Shown: in pieces, positions 24,017 to 35,418 of the stretch
Numbering within the stretch: position 1 is the stretch's first letter
Layout: each line of letters begins with the position of its first letter
Origin: Bidens hawaiensis
Lineage: Eukaryota > Streptophyta > Magnoliopsida > Asterales > Asteraceae
Reading direction: 5' to 3'
Assembly: GCA_021521415.1 (NCBI GenBank)
Contig: JAIQDT010004231.1
Span: 134,001-198,000, forward strand
Length of the DNA: 64,000 nucleotides
Program-made: the position numbers and the translations under genes
The notes under the pieces: model-generated
Databases searched by the model: none
Told to the model about the DNA's origin: nothing
What the model saw: only the letters and a program-made list of their open reading frames with translations

Positions 24017-25404
24017 AAGTTCATAACAGGTTTTATTAATCTTTTAACAGTTAAAACACGATTAAGGATATAACAGGCTGTAGCAACAGCCTCAGCCCAG
24101 AACACCACAGGAAGTTTAGCATCTGCCAGCATGGTCCTGGCGCCTTCGATTAGAGTTCTATTCTTCCTTTCAGCTACTCCATTTTGTTGCGGAGTATATG
24201 GGGCACTGTACTGATGTTCTATCCCTTTCTGTAAACAAAACATCTCCATCAGACAGTTCTTGAACTCTGTACCATTATCACTTCTGATGTACTTAACCTT
24301 TCTTCCAACAATATTTTCCACCTTGGTAATCAAGTTAATTACCAACTGAACTGTTTCATCTTTTGCCTTCTGAAAATAGACCCAAGAGTATCGTGAGTAG
24401 TCATCGGTTACAACCAAACAGTATGAAGTTCCTCCTAGACTTTTTACATTCACAGGACCAAAGAGATCCATGTGAAGCAAGTCCAGGGTGCTGACAATTG
24501 AGTTAACCTTCTTGGAGTGATGAGGCTTCTTGTGTTGTTTTTCTTTCTTGGATGACACACATTGGTCTTCAAAATTGAAGTTATTCAAGGGGACCCCAAG
24601 TACCAGCCCATTCTTGACAATGTAATTCATCTTGCGAATGTGGATATGACCCATTATTCGGTGCCACAACTCAGACTCAGACTCTGTTGCTTTTGACAGA
24701 AGACATGACTCTTCCGTTGCCATCTCGGTTGACCGCATGTCCATTACATATGTGTTATTTTCTCTTGGAGCCTTCATCACGATCCAGGTTTCAGGAATCT
24801 TGAAACCATGATAAAGCACGAGTGTCTCATCTTTAGTAAAATGAATGGTGTATTCTTTATCACAGATCTGAGAGACACTCAAAAGATTGTGCTTCAACTC
24901 TTCCACAAAATTCACTTTTTCCAACTTTATTCTTCCATTCGTCACAGTCCCAATACCAGTAATTCTTCCTCCACTTTCTCCTGCAAAAATAACCCTTCCT
25001 CCTTGAACAGGCTTCCAATCACGTAACAATTTCTTGTTACTAGTCATGTGCCGGGAACAACCACTGTCAACAACCCACATGTTGTTTTCAGCCCTGTTCG
25101 ACTGTTCCTGCACAATTAAAGAAATAGATTAAAATCTGGGGACCCAAGACCTTCTGGTCTTGGGTTGATTAAACCTGTTATCCGGCATCCAGTACCTTGG
25201 TTGCCCAAAGTTAGTTTGAAGAGAGTTTCTATAAGATCTGAAAGGGCTGAAAAAACGAGAATTTCTAGATGACTGGCTATGAGGCTATCCAAACCTTCGA
25301 GAATTTCTAGCATTAATGGAATTATAATTGTTGGTTTGGTGATTTACTGGGAAAAACGAGACAGGTTTCTTTGAAATCTTGGATTAGTCCAATGATTGAA
25401 GGTT
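23992..25404 (-). pseudogene. C1 protease and integrase core
   Basis: The main open frame (from 25113) starts with the aspartic protease (WVVDSGCSRHMTSN, catalytic DSG). The integrase follows: an N-terminal zinc-finger region ('LWHRIMGHIHIRKMNY' with the His pair), then the DDE core with Asp in 'LLHMDLFGPVN', Asp in 'YIRSDNGTEFK' and Glu in 'NGVAERKNRTL'. In the zinc finger the second Cys of CxxC is Ser (CVSS). Upstream to 25404 lies the Asn/Arg/Ser-rich gag-protease linker, in shifted frames with stops. G1 interrupts this linker. Confidence 0.9.
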
Positions 25405-25409
25405 GATGT

Positions 25410-28400
25410 TGTAACACCCCGTAACCGTAGCGGAAACGTACACGGGATGCAACAGACACATCTGATATCAACAGCATTGCTTATAAAGAAAACACCACTA
25501 CAATAATTTAAACGTATTACATTGTTCCGAGTTTCGTTACCGACTAGGCGTTATCACATAAGTTTTACCAATAGTACGTTAACATGTTTAAAACAAAATA
25601 TAGACCCTTAAGCTTCCACAAAATAGCACACATCATCAAGCACGTATCACTCATTCCAATTTGGGTGTACCTAGAAAGCATGTAAAGAAAACGGGTCAAC
25701 TACGAATAGTTGGTGAGTTTCACTAATTTAAATAAACCATGACAAATCATTTTAATAATCATAAATTAATGATGTAATTATGCTGAGCCTACAAGTGAAA
25801 ACTCTGTTAACCCAGAAACACATTTAATAACCTCTGGGGACACTGTTAACCCAGAAACACATTTAATAACCTCTGGGGACACTGTTAACCCAGAAATACA
25901 TTTAATAACCTCTGGGGACACTGTTAACCCAGAAATACATTTAATAGCCTCTGGGACACTGTTAACCCAGAAATACATTTAATAACCTCTGGGGACACTG
26001 TTAACCCAGAACCCTGTTTCGGGCCTTACAATATTAGCAACTCAGACAATTACTATCTTAATACATTACCGTACGATTCCCGTACAATAAACATTATATA
26101 AATACATTCATTTCCATGCGATCGGCATGTACTTAAACACTTTGATAAAAAAAACATGCTTTCCGCCCCGGGAAAATATCTAAAACAGTTCAGTAAAAAG
26201 GGGCTCGTAAAACTCACCTTTTTGTGAGCAAAGATGTAATACTGTGCACAGCTACCGGTCCGGATCTGTAATACGATCCCTAAGTCGTTACTACATAATT
26301 TCTATTAATATAACTTAAATTCGTGTTAACCGGTAGGTCTGGGGACACTGTTAACCCAGTACCGAACACGATCCGGGGACAATGTTAACCCCGAAACACT
26401 TCTCAGGACATAGATTGTGATATCACTTAGAGTTCTTTAGTCAAAATTACCATTAGTTTGTTTTCTCGTTTTGCGTGCCTAGCACGGTTAACCATCTTTA
26501 TGTTTTCAAAAATGAGTTTGGTCACATACGACCCGAAAATAGTTGTTACTGATATTTTAATTAAAGTGGTGAAATTAGAGCTCGGTTTAGACACCCCGTT
26601 TGGCCGTGGGGCCCGTTTTCGTCTTTAGTATACCGGAAACTGCTAAATCGGGTAAAATTACCCAAATCATCCGAATTACTTTTGGATGATTTATTTTTAC
26701 TTGATTAACTTAGTTTCATGAAAATAGTCCATTTTTAGGGTTTTTATACACCAGTCAGCTCGCTTAGGCGAACTTTGCCGGTTTACGCGTTTTAAGCTTT
26801 AAAAGTTTGTTTTTATGTTCTGTTTAGCACAAATAATTATCCGTTTAGTCTCGGATCTTGAAATTTTGCACAAATCAGTTTTTGACAGTAAGGAATTTTA
26901 TAAAAATATTTCCAGAATTAATTTTTATATTTAACATTTATTTATCTATTTTAAAACGTCATTTAAACACCAAATATGTCGAAAATACCAAACAACCTTA
27001 GAAAAATCCCAAATTTTTCTGAGATGGCTCCTGCCATCCACATAGTTCCCAGTAATTTTTACAGAACTAAAAACTCATTTTTCATGCCATTTTCACCAAA
27101 ACCGAGCTAGAAAACCCTAGAACTCGTTTTACCGAAAAGCCTACTTAGACTTCTCCAATGGACCTGAAATTTTGTGTGTGACTTTTATATGTTATAAAAA
27201 GCTTATGTGAATTTTTCCAGAATTTTTCATTGTGTTTAGCTATTTTTCACCATTTTTAGCCAAAACCGAGCATTAAATTCACCAAATATTCATCCTTTAT
27301 CCAAAAATTACCAAAATTTCACAGATCTCATATTTTCATGTGTAGATCATCTCTGTGAAATTTCATGACCCAACTCTAAGTCTACCACAATCTGTCCAAA
27401 TCACACAAATCATACGAAAAACCGAACTACCTTGTGTTTCTAGCTTTAGATCGCAAAGATCTTGCTTTCTAGCCTTTGCTAGCAACTAGATATAACACCT
27501 ACAAGCACAATAACACCACACCAAGCAAGTTATACCCACAATCAAGCCATTTCTTTCATGGTTTCGGTTAAGACATCAAAACAAAGATTTTAACCGTAAA
27601 AATTCGTTTTTGACTCTTTTAACTCCTTTCTTGGACCAAGATCCCTTGTATAACTTGTATACATCACTTGATCATGCAAGAATCGGTTTCATCTCGGGTT
27701 TTCACCCATTTTTCACTTGAAACCTCATTTTCTCAAGATTTTGGAATTAAAAACCAAGATTAAACCATAATAACATGTTTATACCTTATGGATCTTCTTA
27801 AAAAACAAGGGTTTTTGGTTGAATGTGTGGAGGATGGAGAGAAATGTGGAGTTGGGAGTGTAGAAAAAAGAAAATGAAATGTGTGTGTGCACCACATGGA
27901 CCGATCGGTCCTTGTATGGTGTGGGGTGGGGCCCACATCTCCAACCTTGGCCACACATTTGGATTGTGTAATCCGGATAATGTTGTGGATAATCTGGTTC
28001 AGTTCGTTTTTCGGTTAAACACTTAATTCGGCTTAAAACGAGGCTAAAACGGTCGTTTTTCGGCTTAAAAATAAAATTTATATAAAACCGATTTATAAAC
28101 TTTAAAAACTTAAACCATGACATTTATTGACTCAACACATCATATTGTCGGTCATTGTGCATCTTTTTCGGCTTGATCGATCTTCTCTTGCTTGGTTTGA
28201 TATTAAAGGTTTCGTTTAACGTACCGACGTACCATTAAATCGAAATCCTTTTTCTGTGCTATAACTCACTCATCCCGAAGCTTTAATACTTCGTAAACCT
28301 TACTAAACATCATATATTTCGTCTATAATGTAATCCCCGATTCGATCGGGTTTCAATAATCGTTCATCGGTTAATCGTAATTCCAATACGACTAGCTGTA

Positions 28401-28534
28401 CATTCGAGTATAATTCATACTTGTGAATCTTATATACTCGTATAAACACATTATAATTTATATATTCAGTATTAAATAACACATAAATGGTATATTCCGG
28501 CTAGGGTATACCTGAATTTGCCGGAATCGTTACA
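25410..28534 (-). repeat. G1 3' LTR
   Basis: 3125 bp, nearly identical to 34610-37735. It contains a 39-bp tandem array (25801-26013) and, on the minus strand, an AAG|GTGAGT donor-like motif at 26218/26217 and a TTTCTAG acceptor-like motif ending at 25671. Open stretches in it (for example 27779-28123) occur in both copies and have no domain. Confidence 0.97.
25801..26013 (-). repeat. 39-bp tandem array in G1 3' LTR
   Basis: Five units plus a partial sixth of a 39-bp repeat ('ctgttaacccagaaa', 'cacatttaataacctctggg'). Units differ by one or two bases. Because 39 is a multiple of 3, the array reads as 13-residue repeats, which is an artefact. A single related block recurs near 26338. Confidence 0.95.
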
Positions 28535-28544
28535 TTCTCCCCCC
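28535..28544 (-). other. G1 polypurine tract
   Basis: The minus strand reads GGGGGGAGAA immediately before the 3' LTR terminus TGTAACGATT. It is the plus-strand primer of the element. Confidence 0.9.
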
Positions 28545-28570
28545 GTTATAAAAATTTTGTCCTCGAAATT

Positions 28571-28857
28571 TTATGCGTCAACTACTTCCTTTTGAGAAAA
28601 TAGGTGGGGGTATTTCTTCCGAAATTCGTCCTTTCGTTCACATGTATATTCTGGGCCTCGTTGCGAGTTCCATCTAACTTTGACCAACGAGATCTTATTG
28701 TGTCTAAGTTGCTTGATTTTCCCGTCCACTATTTCTATGGGTTCCTCTACGAAATTAAGCTTATCGTTTAATTGGACACCCTCTAGTGGTAACACCGATG
28801 TCTCATCCGACAGACACCTTTTCAAGTTTGACACGTGAAACACGTTGTGAACTGCAC
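28571..28857 (-). pseudogene. G1 integrase C-terminal, chromodomain-like tail
   Basis: The frame reads 'FHVSNLKRCLSDETSVLPLE', 'LNFVEEPIEIVDGKIKQLRH' and 'VKVRWNSQRGPEYTCERKDE', corresponding block by block to the C-terminus of the intact G2 polyprotein ([19 protein letters not shown]). It is the chromodomain-like tail that targets chromovirus integration. A single-base deletion near 28880 separates it from the integrase frame, and the conserved Trp of FTWER is Cys here. Confidence 0.85.
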
Positions 28858-30495
28858 TTAATTCATCAGGCAGTTTAATCGGTATACTACAGGACCGATT
28901 TTTGCTGTAATGTTGAATGGTCCAATGTATCTAGGGGCTAACTTCCCCGCCTTTCCAAATCTGACTACTCCTTTCCAAGGTGATACTTTCAAATACACTT
29001 TATCACCTTTCTCAAATGATAACGGTTTCCTACGGGTATCGGCATAACTCTTCTGCCGATCCCGTGCGGCCTTCAGATTGTTCTTAATTTCAAGGATTTT
29101 GCTGGTCGTTTCCTGGACCAGATCTGATCTAATAACCTGTGTGTCGCCCAATTCAGTCCAGCAGAGTGGTGATCGGCACTTCCGTCCATACAATGCTTCG
29201 TAAGGTGCTGCCTTTATACTGCTATGGTAACTGTTATTATAGGAAAATTCAACGAGTGGGAGATGTTGATCCCAATTTCCCTTAAAATCCAGTACGCATG
29301 CACGAAGCAAATCCTCCAGTGTTTGGATGGTCCTTTCAGACTGACCGTCGGTCTGAGGGTGGTAAGCTGTGCTTAGATCAATACGCGTTCCCAGCGCTTC
29401 TTTTACAGCTTGCCAAAGATTGGAGGTGAAATGGCTATCTCGATCGGAGATGATTGAGATGGGTATCCCATGACGAGAAACAATTTCATTTATATAAATC
29501 TGCGCAAGTCTTTCGGTGTTATAATTATTTCTAATCGGAATAAAATGTGCCGACTTGGTTAGTCGATCCACGATTACCCAAATTGCATCGTGTCCACGGG
29601 ACGTCTTAGGGAGATGTGTCACAAAATCCATCGTGATTTGCTTCCATTTCCATTCGGGAATTTCCGGTTGTTGTAACATCCCCGAGGGTTTCTGGTGCTC
29701 CGCCTTAACCCTCGCACACGTCGTACACTTGCCAACGTATGTGGCTATATCCTTTTTCATACCCGGCCACCAGTAGAACTCCTTCACATCCTTGTACATC
29801 TTATCCGATCCCGGATGTATGGAATATTTCGATTTATGCGCTTCGTCCATGATTAGTTCTCGAAGGTCATGGAGGGTCGGGATCCAAATCCGATTTTTGA
29901 AATAGAGAATTTCGTCCACGCGCTGTTCGAAATTCTTCTCGTTACCGTAAAGCCCCTCTTTTTCCAATTGTTCATCTTTCAACGCTTCGCGTTGAGCGAC
30001 TCGAACCAGGTCCGAAAGGTTCGACTGGACTATCATTTCCAGTGCTCGCACTCACAATGGCTTAACCCGATCCTTCCTACTCAGGGCATCGGCTACGACG
30101 TTAGCCTTGCCGGGGTGATAACGGATGTCACAGTCATAGTCGCTTAACAACTCGACCCATCTTCGTTGCCTCATATTCAGTTCTTTCTGATCGAATATGT
30201 GTTGCAAACTTTTATGATCGGTGAAGATGGTGCACTTTGTACCGTAGAGATAACGTCTCCAGATTTTAAGTGCGAAGATAACTGCTCCCAGTTCTAAGTC
30301 ATGAGTAGTGTAATTTTTCTCGTGTATTTTTAACTGTCGAGAAGCATAGGCTATAACCTTATTATTTTGCATCAACACGCATCCTAACCCTCTCCGGGAT
30401 GCGTCACAATACACGACTAAACCATCATCTCCGTCGGGGAGACTTAAGATCGGCGCTTGGCACAATCTTTGTTTTAGCGTTTGAAACGCCGTTTC
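28858..30495 (-). pseudogene. G1 RNase H and integrase
   Basis: RNase H ('[20 protein letters not shown]', '[20 protein letters not shown]', '[20 protein letters not shown]') is followed by integrase with an H2C2 zinc finger ('[19 protein letters not shown]', '[16 protein letters not shown]') and the DDE core: Asp in '[11 protein letters not shown]', Asp in '[12 protein letters not shown]', Glu in '[11 protein letters not shown]'. A TGA at 30052-30054 stands where G2 has an Arg codon, consistent with CGA to TGA. The upstream end is set by the TAG just before 30495. The catalytic residues are otherwise retained. Confidence 0.9.
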
Positions 30496-33275
30496 CTACT
30501 CTTCACCCCATTCATACTTTCGATCTTTTTGGGTCAGAAGGGTTAAAGGTTGGGCGATGCTGGAAAAGTTCTCTATAAATCGACGATAATATCCAGCTAA
30601 GCCTAAGAATTGGCGGATTTCCTTTGGCGATTTAGGCGCCTGCCAATTCTTAACTGCTCCAACCTTACTTGGATCAACGTGTATTCCTTGATGGTTTATA
30701 ACGTGACCAAGGAATTGCACTTCTTGTAACCAGAAGTTACACTTGGAGAATTTTGCATACAACTTCTCCTGATTTAGAAGCTCTAAAATTAATCTTAAGT
30801 GTTGCTCGTGCTCTTCTTTACTCTTCGAGTATATCAAAATATCGTCAATAAACACGATGACGAATTTATCGAGGTAGGGTTTACAGACTCGATTCATGAG
30901 ATCCATGAATACTGCTGGCGCATTTGTTAGCCCAAAAGGCATAACTAAGAACTCGTAATGGCCGTAGCGAGTCCGGAATGCGGTTTTTGGGATATCCTCC
31001 TCCTGAATTCTAACCTGATGGTATCCCGATATAAGATCTATTTTTGAGAAGTAGCTCGCACCTTGTAGTTGGTCGAACAGGTCATCGATTCGGGGGAGAG
31101 GATACCTATTTTTGATTGTCAACTTGTTCAGCTCCCTGTAATCTATGCACATTCTAAGGCTCCCGTCCTTCTTTTTCACGAAAAGTACAGGTGCACCCCA
31201 CGGGGAATAACTGGGACGTATAAATCCTTTATCCAACAATTCTTGCAACTGGTTGGATAATTCTTGCATCTCGGATGGTGCAAGTCGGTAGGGCGCCTTA
31301 GCAACAGGGCCAGCTTGAGGTAATAGATCGATTCTGAATTCGACCCGTCGGGTTGGCGGTAATCCAGGAAGTTCTTCTGGGAAGACTTGTGGAAATTCGC
31401 GTACCACTGGAATATCATCCACCCGTTTCTCCTCAGAATTAGTGGCCGTCAAGCTTGCTAGATACGCCACGCATCCTTGGCGTATGTATTTTAACACCTT
31501 GAGGTGGGATATAAATGGTATCATGGTGCCTGACTTTTCTCCTTGCACTAATATCTCTTCGTCATCCGACACCCGGATCTTGACGATTTTCTTTTCACAG
31601 TTTATTTCTACTTTGTTGCGTGTTAACCAATCCATTCCCACTATCACGTCAAAACTACCCAATTGTACCGGTAACAAGTCAATCGGAAGGGATTGATCGT
31701 TCAGAATAAAAGGGCAATTCCGAACTATTCGATTAACTATCATGGTTTTACCGTTAGCGACTTCTACGGTATAAGGTTCTATGGTCTCACCAATTGGAAG
31801 GTTTGCTATCGACAGGAATTTAACGGAAACAAAACTCCTATTGGCGCCTGTATCAAATAATACAGAAGCGTAATGATCAGAGACGAGGAATGTACCTGTC
31901 ACTACACTGGGGTCCTGGCGTGCTTCGTTCGCCCCCATCACGAATGCTCGGCCTCGCGCCGGATTGGACGACGATGCCTGACCCGCGGTTTGCCGCCCAT
32001 TTCCTCCCTGGTTCAGTTTCGGACAGTTTCTCTTGAAGTGCTCTGTGCTGCCGCATTCAAAGCAAGCACGGCTGGTGGTCATCACTTGATTTCCTTGTGG
32101 GTTTGGTTGTCGGGCTTGTTGGGTCCTAAATGGCTGCGCACGGATAGGTTGCGGTTGTCGGTTCAGGTTGTTCAGGTTTGTCCTACAACTTGGTGCGTAG
32201 TGCCCAATCCTGCCACACCGGTGGCACACCACCTCTTTGCACACGCCACCATGGTGGTAACCGCATTTCCCACACCTAGGAAACGTTCCCTTCTGCGGTT
32301 CTTGTCTTCCGCCTGAACTAGTCATGGTGTAGTTTTGGGCAGTGGGCCTAGCACGTTTATTTTGCTGCTTTTCCTGGATCCTATGGTCATGTGTACCCCG
32401 CTTTCCCCCAGTGTATTCTCCTGCCACCCTCAGTGAACCGCTCCTTACGAAATCATATGTGACGATACCAGCCTGCGTCACCGCACCCTCATACGTCTGG
32501 TGTCCCCCAGAATTGACTATACTCCTTACAACGGGAGTTAGCCCCCAAATATAACGCTCAACCCTCTTCGACTCTAGGGTGACCAGCCATGGCACCAATC
32601 GCGACAAGTCAATAAACCGGTTCGTATAACCCAAATGGTCCGCCCCCTGCATCTCCAGGTTCCACAATTCATTTTCTAATTTCTGCAATTCGTTTTTCGG
32701 GCAGAAATGCCCCAGTACAAGAGCCTTAAGCTCTGTCCAGGTCATGCGGTTTGTTGCCGCCTGACCCCGGGTCTGCACTATTGTATTCCACCATGTCAAG
32801 GCATGGTCCGTGAATGTGCAGGTGGCGTACTTTACAACACAGTCCTCGGGGCAGTTGCTGATGTTCACAACTGATTCTATTTTCTCGATCCACTTAACCA
32901 ACCCATTTGGTCCTTCAGACCCGCTAAACTCTAGAGGTTTGCACAACATAAAGTCTTTGATCGAACATCCCCCGGATGCAGGAATCGGTTCAGTACGGTT
33001 TGTCTCTACAGTTGGTATAGGGCCATTACTGTCCGTAACGACCACCCTAGGCGGTGCGTCATTACTCGGAATCGTGTCATCATTCTGTGGAGGATTAACA
33101 TTTTGTTTCCCGTCATTATTGGTGGTCGTTTGATTGCTCGGAGGGGTTGGATTGGTCGAATTGTTAATACTGGCGGCGATGCGCGATACTATATCCGGTA
33201 TCGCCGCCTCTAACTGTTGAGCAATCAACGGCTCACATCTACTTCCGACATTTGAGCTGATCGTTTTGGTGCCAT
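30493..33275 (-). pseudogene. G1 gag, protease and reverse transcriptase
   Basis: The likely original start is the ATG at 33275 ([14 protein letters not shown]), but that frame closes near 33235. The main frame (910 codons, from about 33228) is offset by one base, so a frameshift broke the gag start. Content in order: gag capsid-like region ('[17 protein letters not shown]'), zinc knuckles [14 protein letters not shown] and [14 protein letters not shown], protease with '[13 protein letters not shown]', RT with '[20 protein letters not shown]', '[20 protein letters not shown]' and active site '[14 protein letters not shown]', ending at an in-frame TAG after WGEE, where G2 has a sense codon. 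It is a close relative of G2 pol. Confidence 0.93.
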
Positions 33276-33645
33276 TCTACACATCATCAGAAAATACATA
33301 TAATTAATACAAGTTCCAATCATAAAACACAACAAACCTTCCATTCATTAACAAACATTAGTACATATTACATCCATGTCAGTTCACATACTTTTTCTGT
33401 CATCATTACATAAGTTAAGTTTTCCTACATAGGGCCTATGTCGGCATCATCTCGACATAACCCACAATGGGTCAGTGCTTGAATGATACCCAAAAGTATC
33501 TATAACGATATACCCCAAAAGAGACCCCCCTAAGGGCCAGTGGTTGTATTATAACTACCCAAGATTCACTCTATGTTAGCATCACCACTAACTGCTTACA
33601 CAGAGTATCAAAAAGCGGTTCCTGTCTACTCCCATCCTAACACCA

Positions 33646-34245
33646 CTAAACACGGTGGTATACCAACCCCACCAAAACAGCCACCAACACCACCATCACA
33701 GCCAGCATAACCCGAATCCGCGTCTCCATCCGGCCGATCATCCACTGAGAGTATGAGCACTCCCTCTTCAGCTGCGAAATCGCATACTGGTGGTCCAGTA
33801 TGCAGTCCCCCAAGTACATCCGCCTCTGTACTCCCACTGTCAAGGCGGCGGAGTGCTCATTCACCTGCTCGGTGAGCACTCGCGGCCATGCCGCCGCATC
33901 CCTTTCCTGCCTAGGGAGGCCCCAAACGGGTGGAGTCACAGGCTCGGGCTGGGAGCGGGAGGACTCGCTCCTGCGGGTAGCAGGTCTGGGTGGGGGCGAG
34001 GTTGGTGGGACATGTGGAATACTGATCCGCGCCGTGAGGCGGGGTCCGAATCCGGGCGGGACAGGGATGGCCTGTGGCGCGGGCGGGGTAGGGGATCTGG
34101 CAATCCTGACTGGGGAGGACTGGCCAGAGCTCCTACGACTAGCCTCGCTAGGCTCAGAGCTGGATGATACACGTATGCTCCCAGAGTTCCCGGAGCTGAC
34201 TTCCTCCGGGTCCTCCTCCATAGACAAACTAGGAGTTCTCGACAT
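33646..34245 (-). CDS. G1 extra ORF upstream of gag: Pro/Ser-rich, C-terminal membrane segment
   Basis: An uninterrupted minus-strand ORF lies between the PBS and gag, where G2 has only about 200 bp of leader. The open frame reaches 34317, but I favour the ATG at 34245 (MSRTPSLSMEEDPEE), which gives 199 residues and follows an AG acceptor-like TGTGCAG. Residues 1-100 are rich in Ser, Pro, Arg and Glu (SPTPPAPQAIPVPPGFGP, VPPTSPPPRPATRRSESS). A less biased region (about 100-170, 'QVNEHSAALTVGVQRRMYLG', 'ISQLKRECSYSQWMIGRM') precedes a strongly hydrophobic C-terminal helix (VMLAVMVVLVAVLVGLVY), ending YHRV. This looks like a tail-anchored protein. I do not recognise the family. It is open although gag-pol is broken, so it may be recent luck or may be selected. 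An env-like or accessory role is speculation. Confidence 0.6.
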   Translation of the reverse strand: MSRTPSLSMEEDPEEVSSGNSGSIRVSSSSEPSEASRRSSGQSSPVRIARSPTPPAPQAIPVPPGFGPRLTARISIPHVPPTSPPPRPATRRSESSRSQPEPVTPPVWGLPRQERDAAAWPRVLTEQVNEHSAALTVGVQRRMYLGDCILDHQYAISQLKRECSYSQWMIGRMETRIRVMLAVMVVLVAVLVGLVYHRV

Positions 34246-34590
34246 TCTTTCCTGCACACAAGTTAACAAACATGTAGTTCTTTCCATAGTGTAAATCATA
34301 ATCAAATTAATATGCACTTACTTATACAACTTGACCACTTAACTATATTATCATATATTTGCACATATGTTGCCAATTTTACCTATTAAAGTCCCCCGTG
34401 ACTTCGCCTGAATTCCCTCGTGCGGACAAGTCTGTTATTATGTTCCGGACCATAATAACTCACTTGTCCATCCAAGTTCATCCAGACCTTGTCACAATAA
34501 ATTATTAGTTGATATTCAGATCCTATAACACTTGAGCTACTGGTTATATTTTAGGTATCTTTTAAAGACATCCTAATTCTTTATAACCAA

Positions 34591-34604
34591 TGGCTCTGAT
34601 ACCA
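34591..34604 (-). other. G1 primer-binding site (initiator tRNA-Met)
   Basis: The minus strand reads TGGTATCAGAGCCA, complementary to the 3' end of plant initiator tRNA-Met. It lies five bases inside the 5' LTR edge (34610). Confidence 0.95.
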
Positions 34605-34870
34605 AGTTCTGTAACACCCCGTAACCGCAACGGAAACGTACACGGGATGCAACTGACACATCTGATATCAACAGCATTGCTTATAAAGAAAACACCACAA
34701 CAATAATTTAAACGTATTACATTGTTCCGAGTTTCGTTACCGACTAGGCGTTATCACATAAGTTTTACCAATAGTACGTTAACATGTTTAAAACAAAATA
34801 TAGACCCTTAAGCTTCCACAAAATAGCACACATCATCAAGCACGTATCACTCATTCCAATTTGGGTGTAC

Positions 34871-35418
34871 CTAGAAAGCATGTAAAGAAAACGGGTCAAC
34901 TACGAATAGTTGGTGAGTTTCACTAATTTAAATAAACCATGACAAATCATTTTAATAATCATAAATTAATGATGTAATTATGCTGAGCCTACAAGTGAAA
35001 ACTCTGTTAACCCAGAAACACATTTAATAACCTCTGGGGACACTGTTAACCCAGAAACACATTTAATAACCTCTGGGGACACTGTTAACCCAGAAATACA
35101 TTTAATAACCTCTGGGGACACTGTTAACCCAGAAATACATTTAATAGCCTCTAGGGACACTGTTAACCCAGAAATACATTTAATAACCTCTGGGGACACT
35201 GTTAACCCAGAACACTGTTTCGGGCCTTACAATATTAGCAACTCAGACAATTACTATCTTAATACATTACCGTACGATTCCCGTACAATAAACATTATAT
35301 AAATACATTCATTTCCATGCGATCGGCATGTACTTAAACACTTTGATAAAAAAAACATGCTTTCCGCCCCGGGAAAATATCTAAAACAGTTCAGTAAAAA
35401 GGGGCTCGTGAAACTCAC
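34871..35418 (-). other. Putative leader intron in G1 5' LTR
   Basis: The minus strand has AAG|GTGAGT at 35418 and a pyrimidine-rich TTTCTAG ending at 34871, about 548 bp apart, enclosing the whole 39-bp tandem array. The donor is embedded in sequence (GGTGAGTTTTA, then CCCCTTTTTACTG) resembling the same place in G2 and S1. Splicing is inferred, not shown. Confidence 0.4.
35003..35212 (-). repeat. 39-bp tandem array in G1 5' LTR
   Basis: Same array as 25801-26013, with the same number of units and a one-base length difference in one unit. It was therefore present before this copy inserted. Confidence 0.95.

Noticed and set aside
25778..25978. Open frame encoding 13-residue repeats (also at 34978-35199)
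   Set aside because: It is the 39-bp tandem array of the G1 LTR read in a phase without stops. No start context or domain.
27779..28123. 114-codon open frame, duplicated at 36980-37324
   Set aside because: It lies inside the G1 LTRs, so it is present twice by LTR duplication. No recognisable domain.
33790..34294. Two plus-strand open frames of 125 and 164 codons
   Set aside because: They are antisense to the G1 extra ORF in GC-rich sequence; the opposite strand fits the element's orientation and shows a clear membrane helix.
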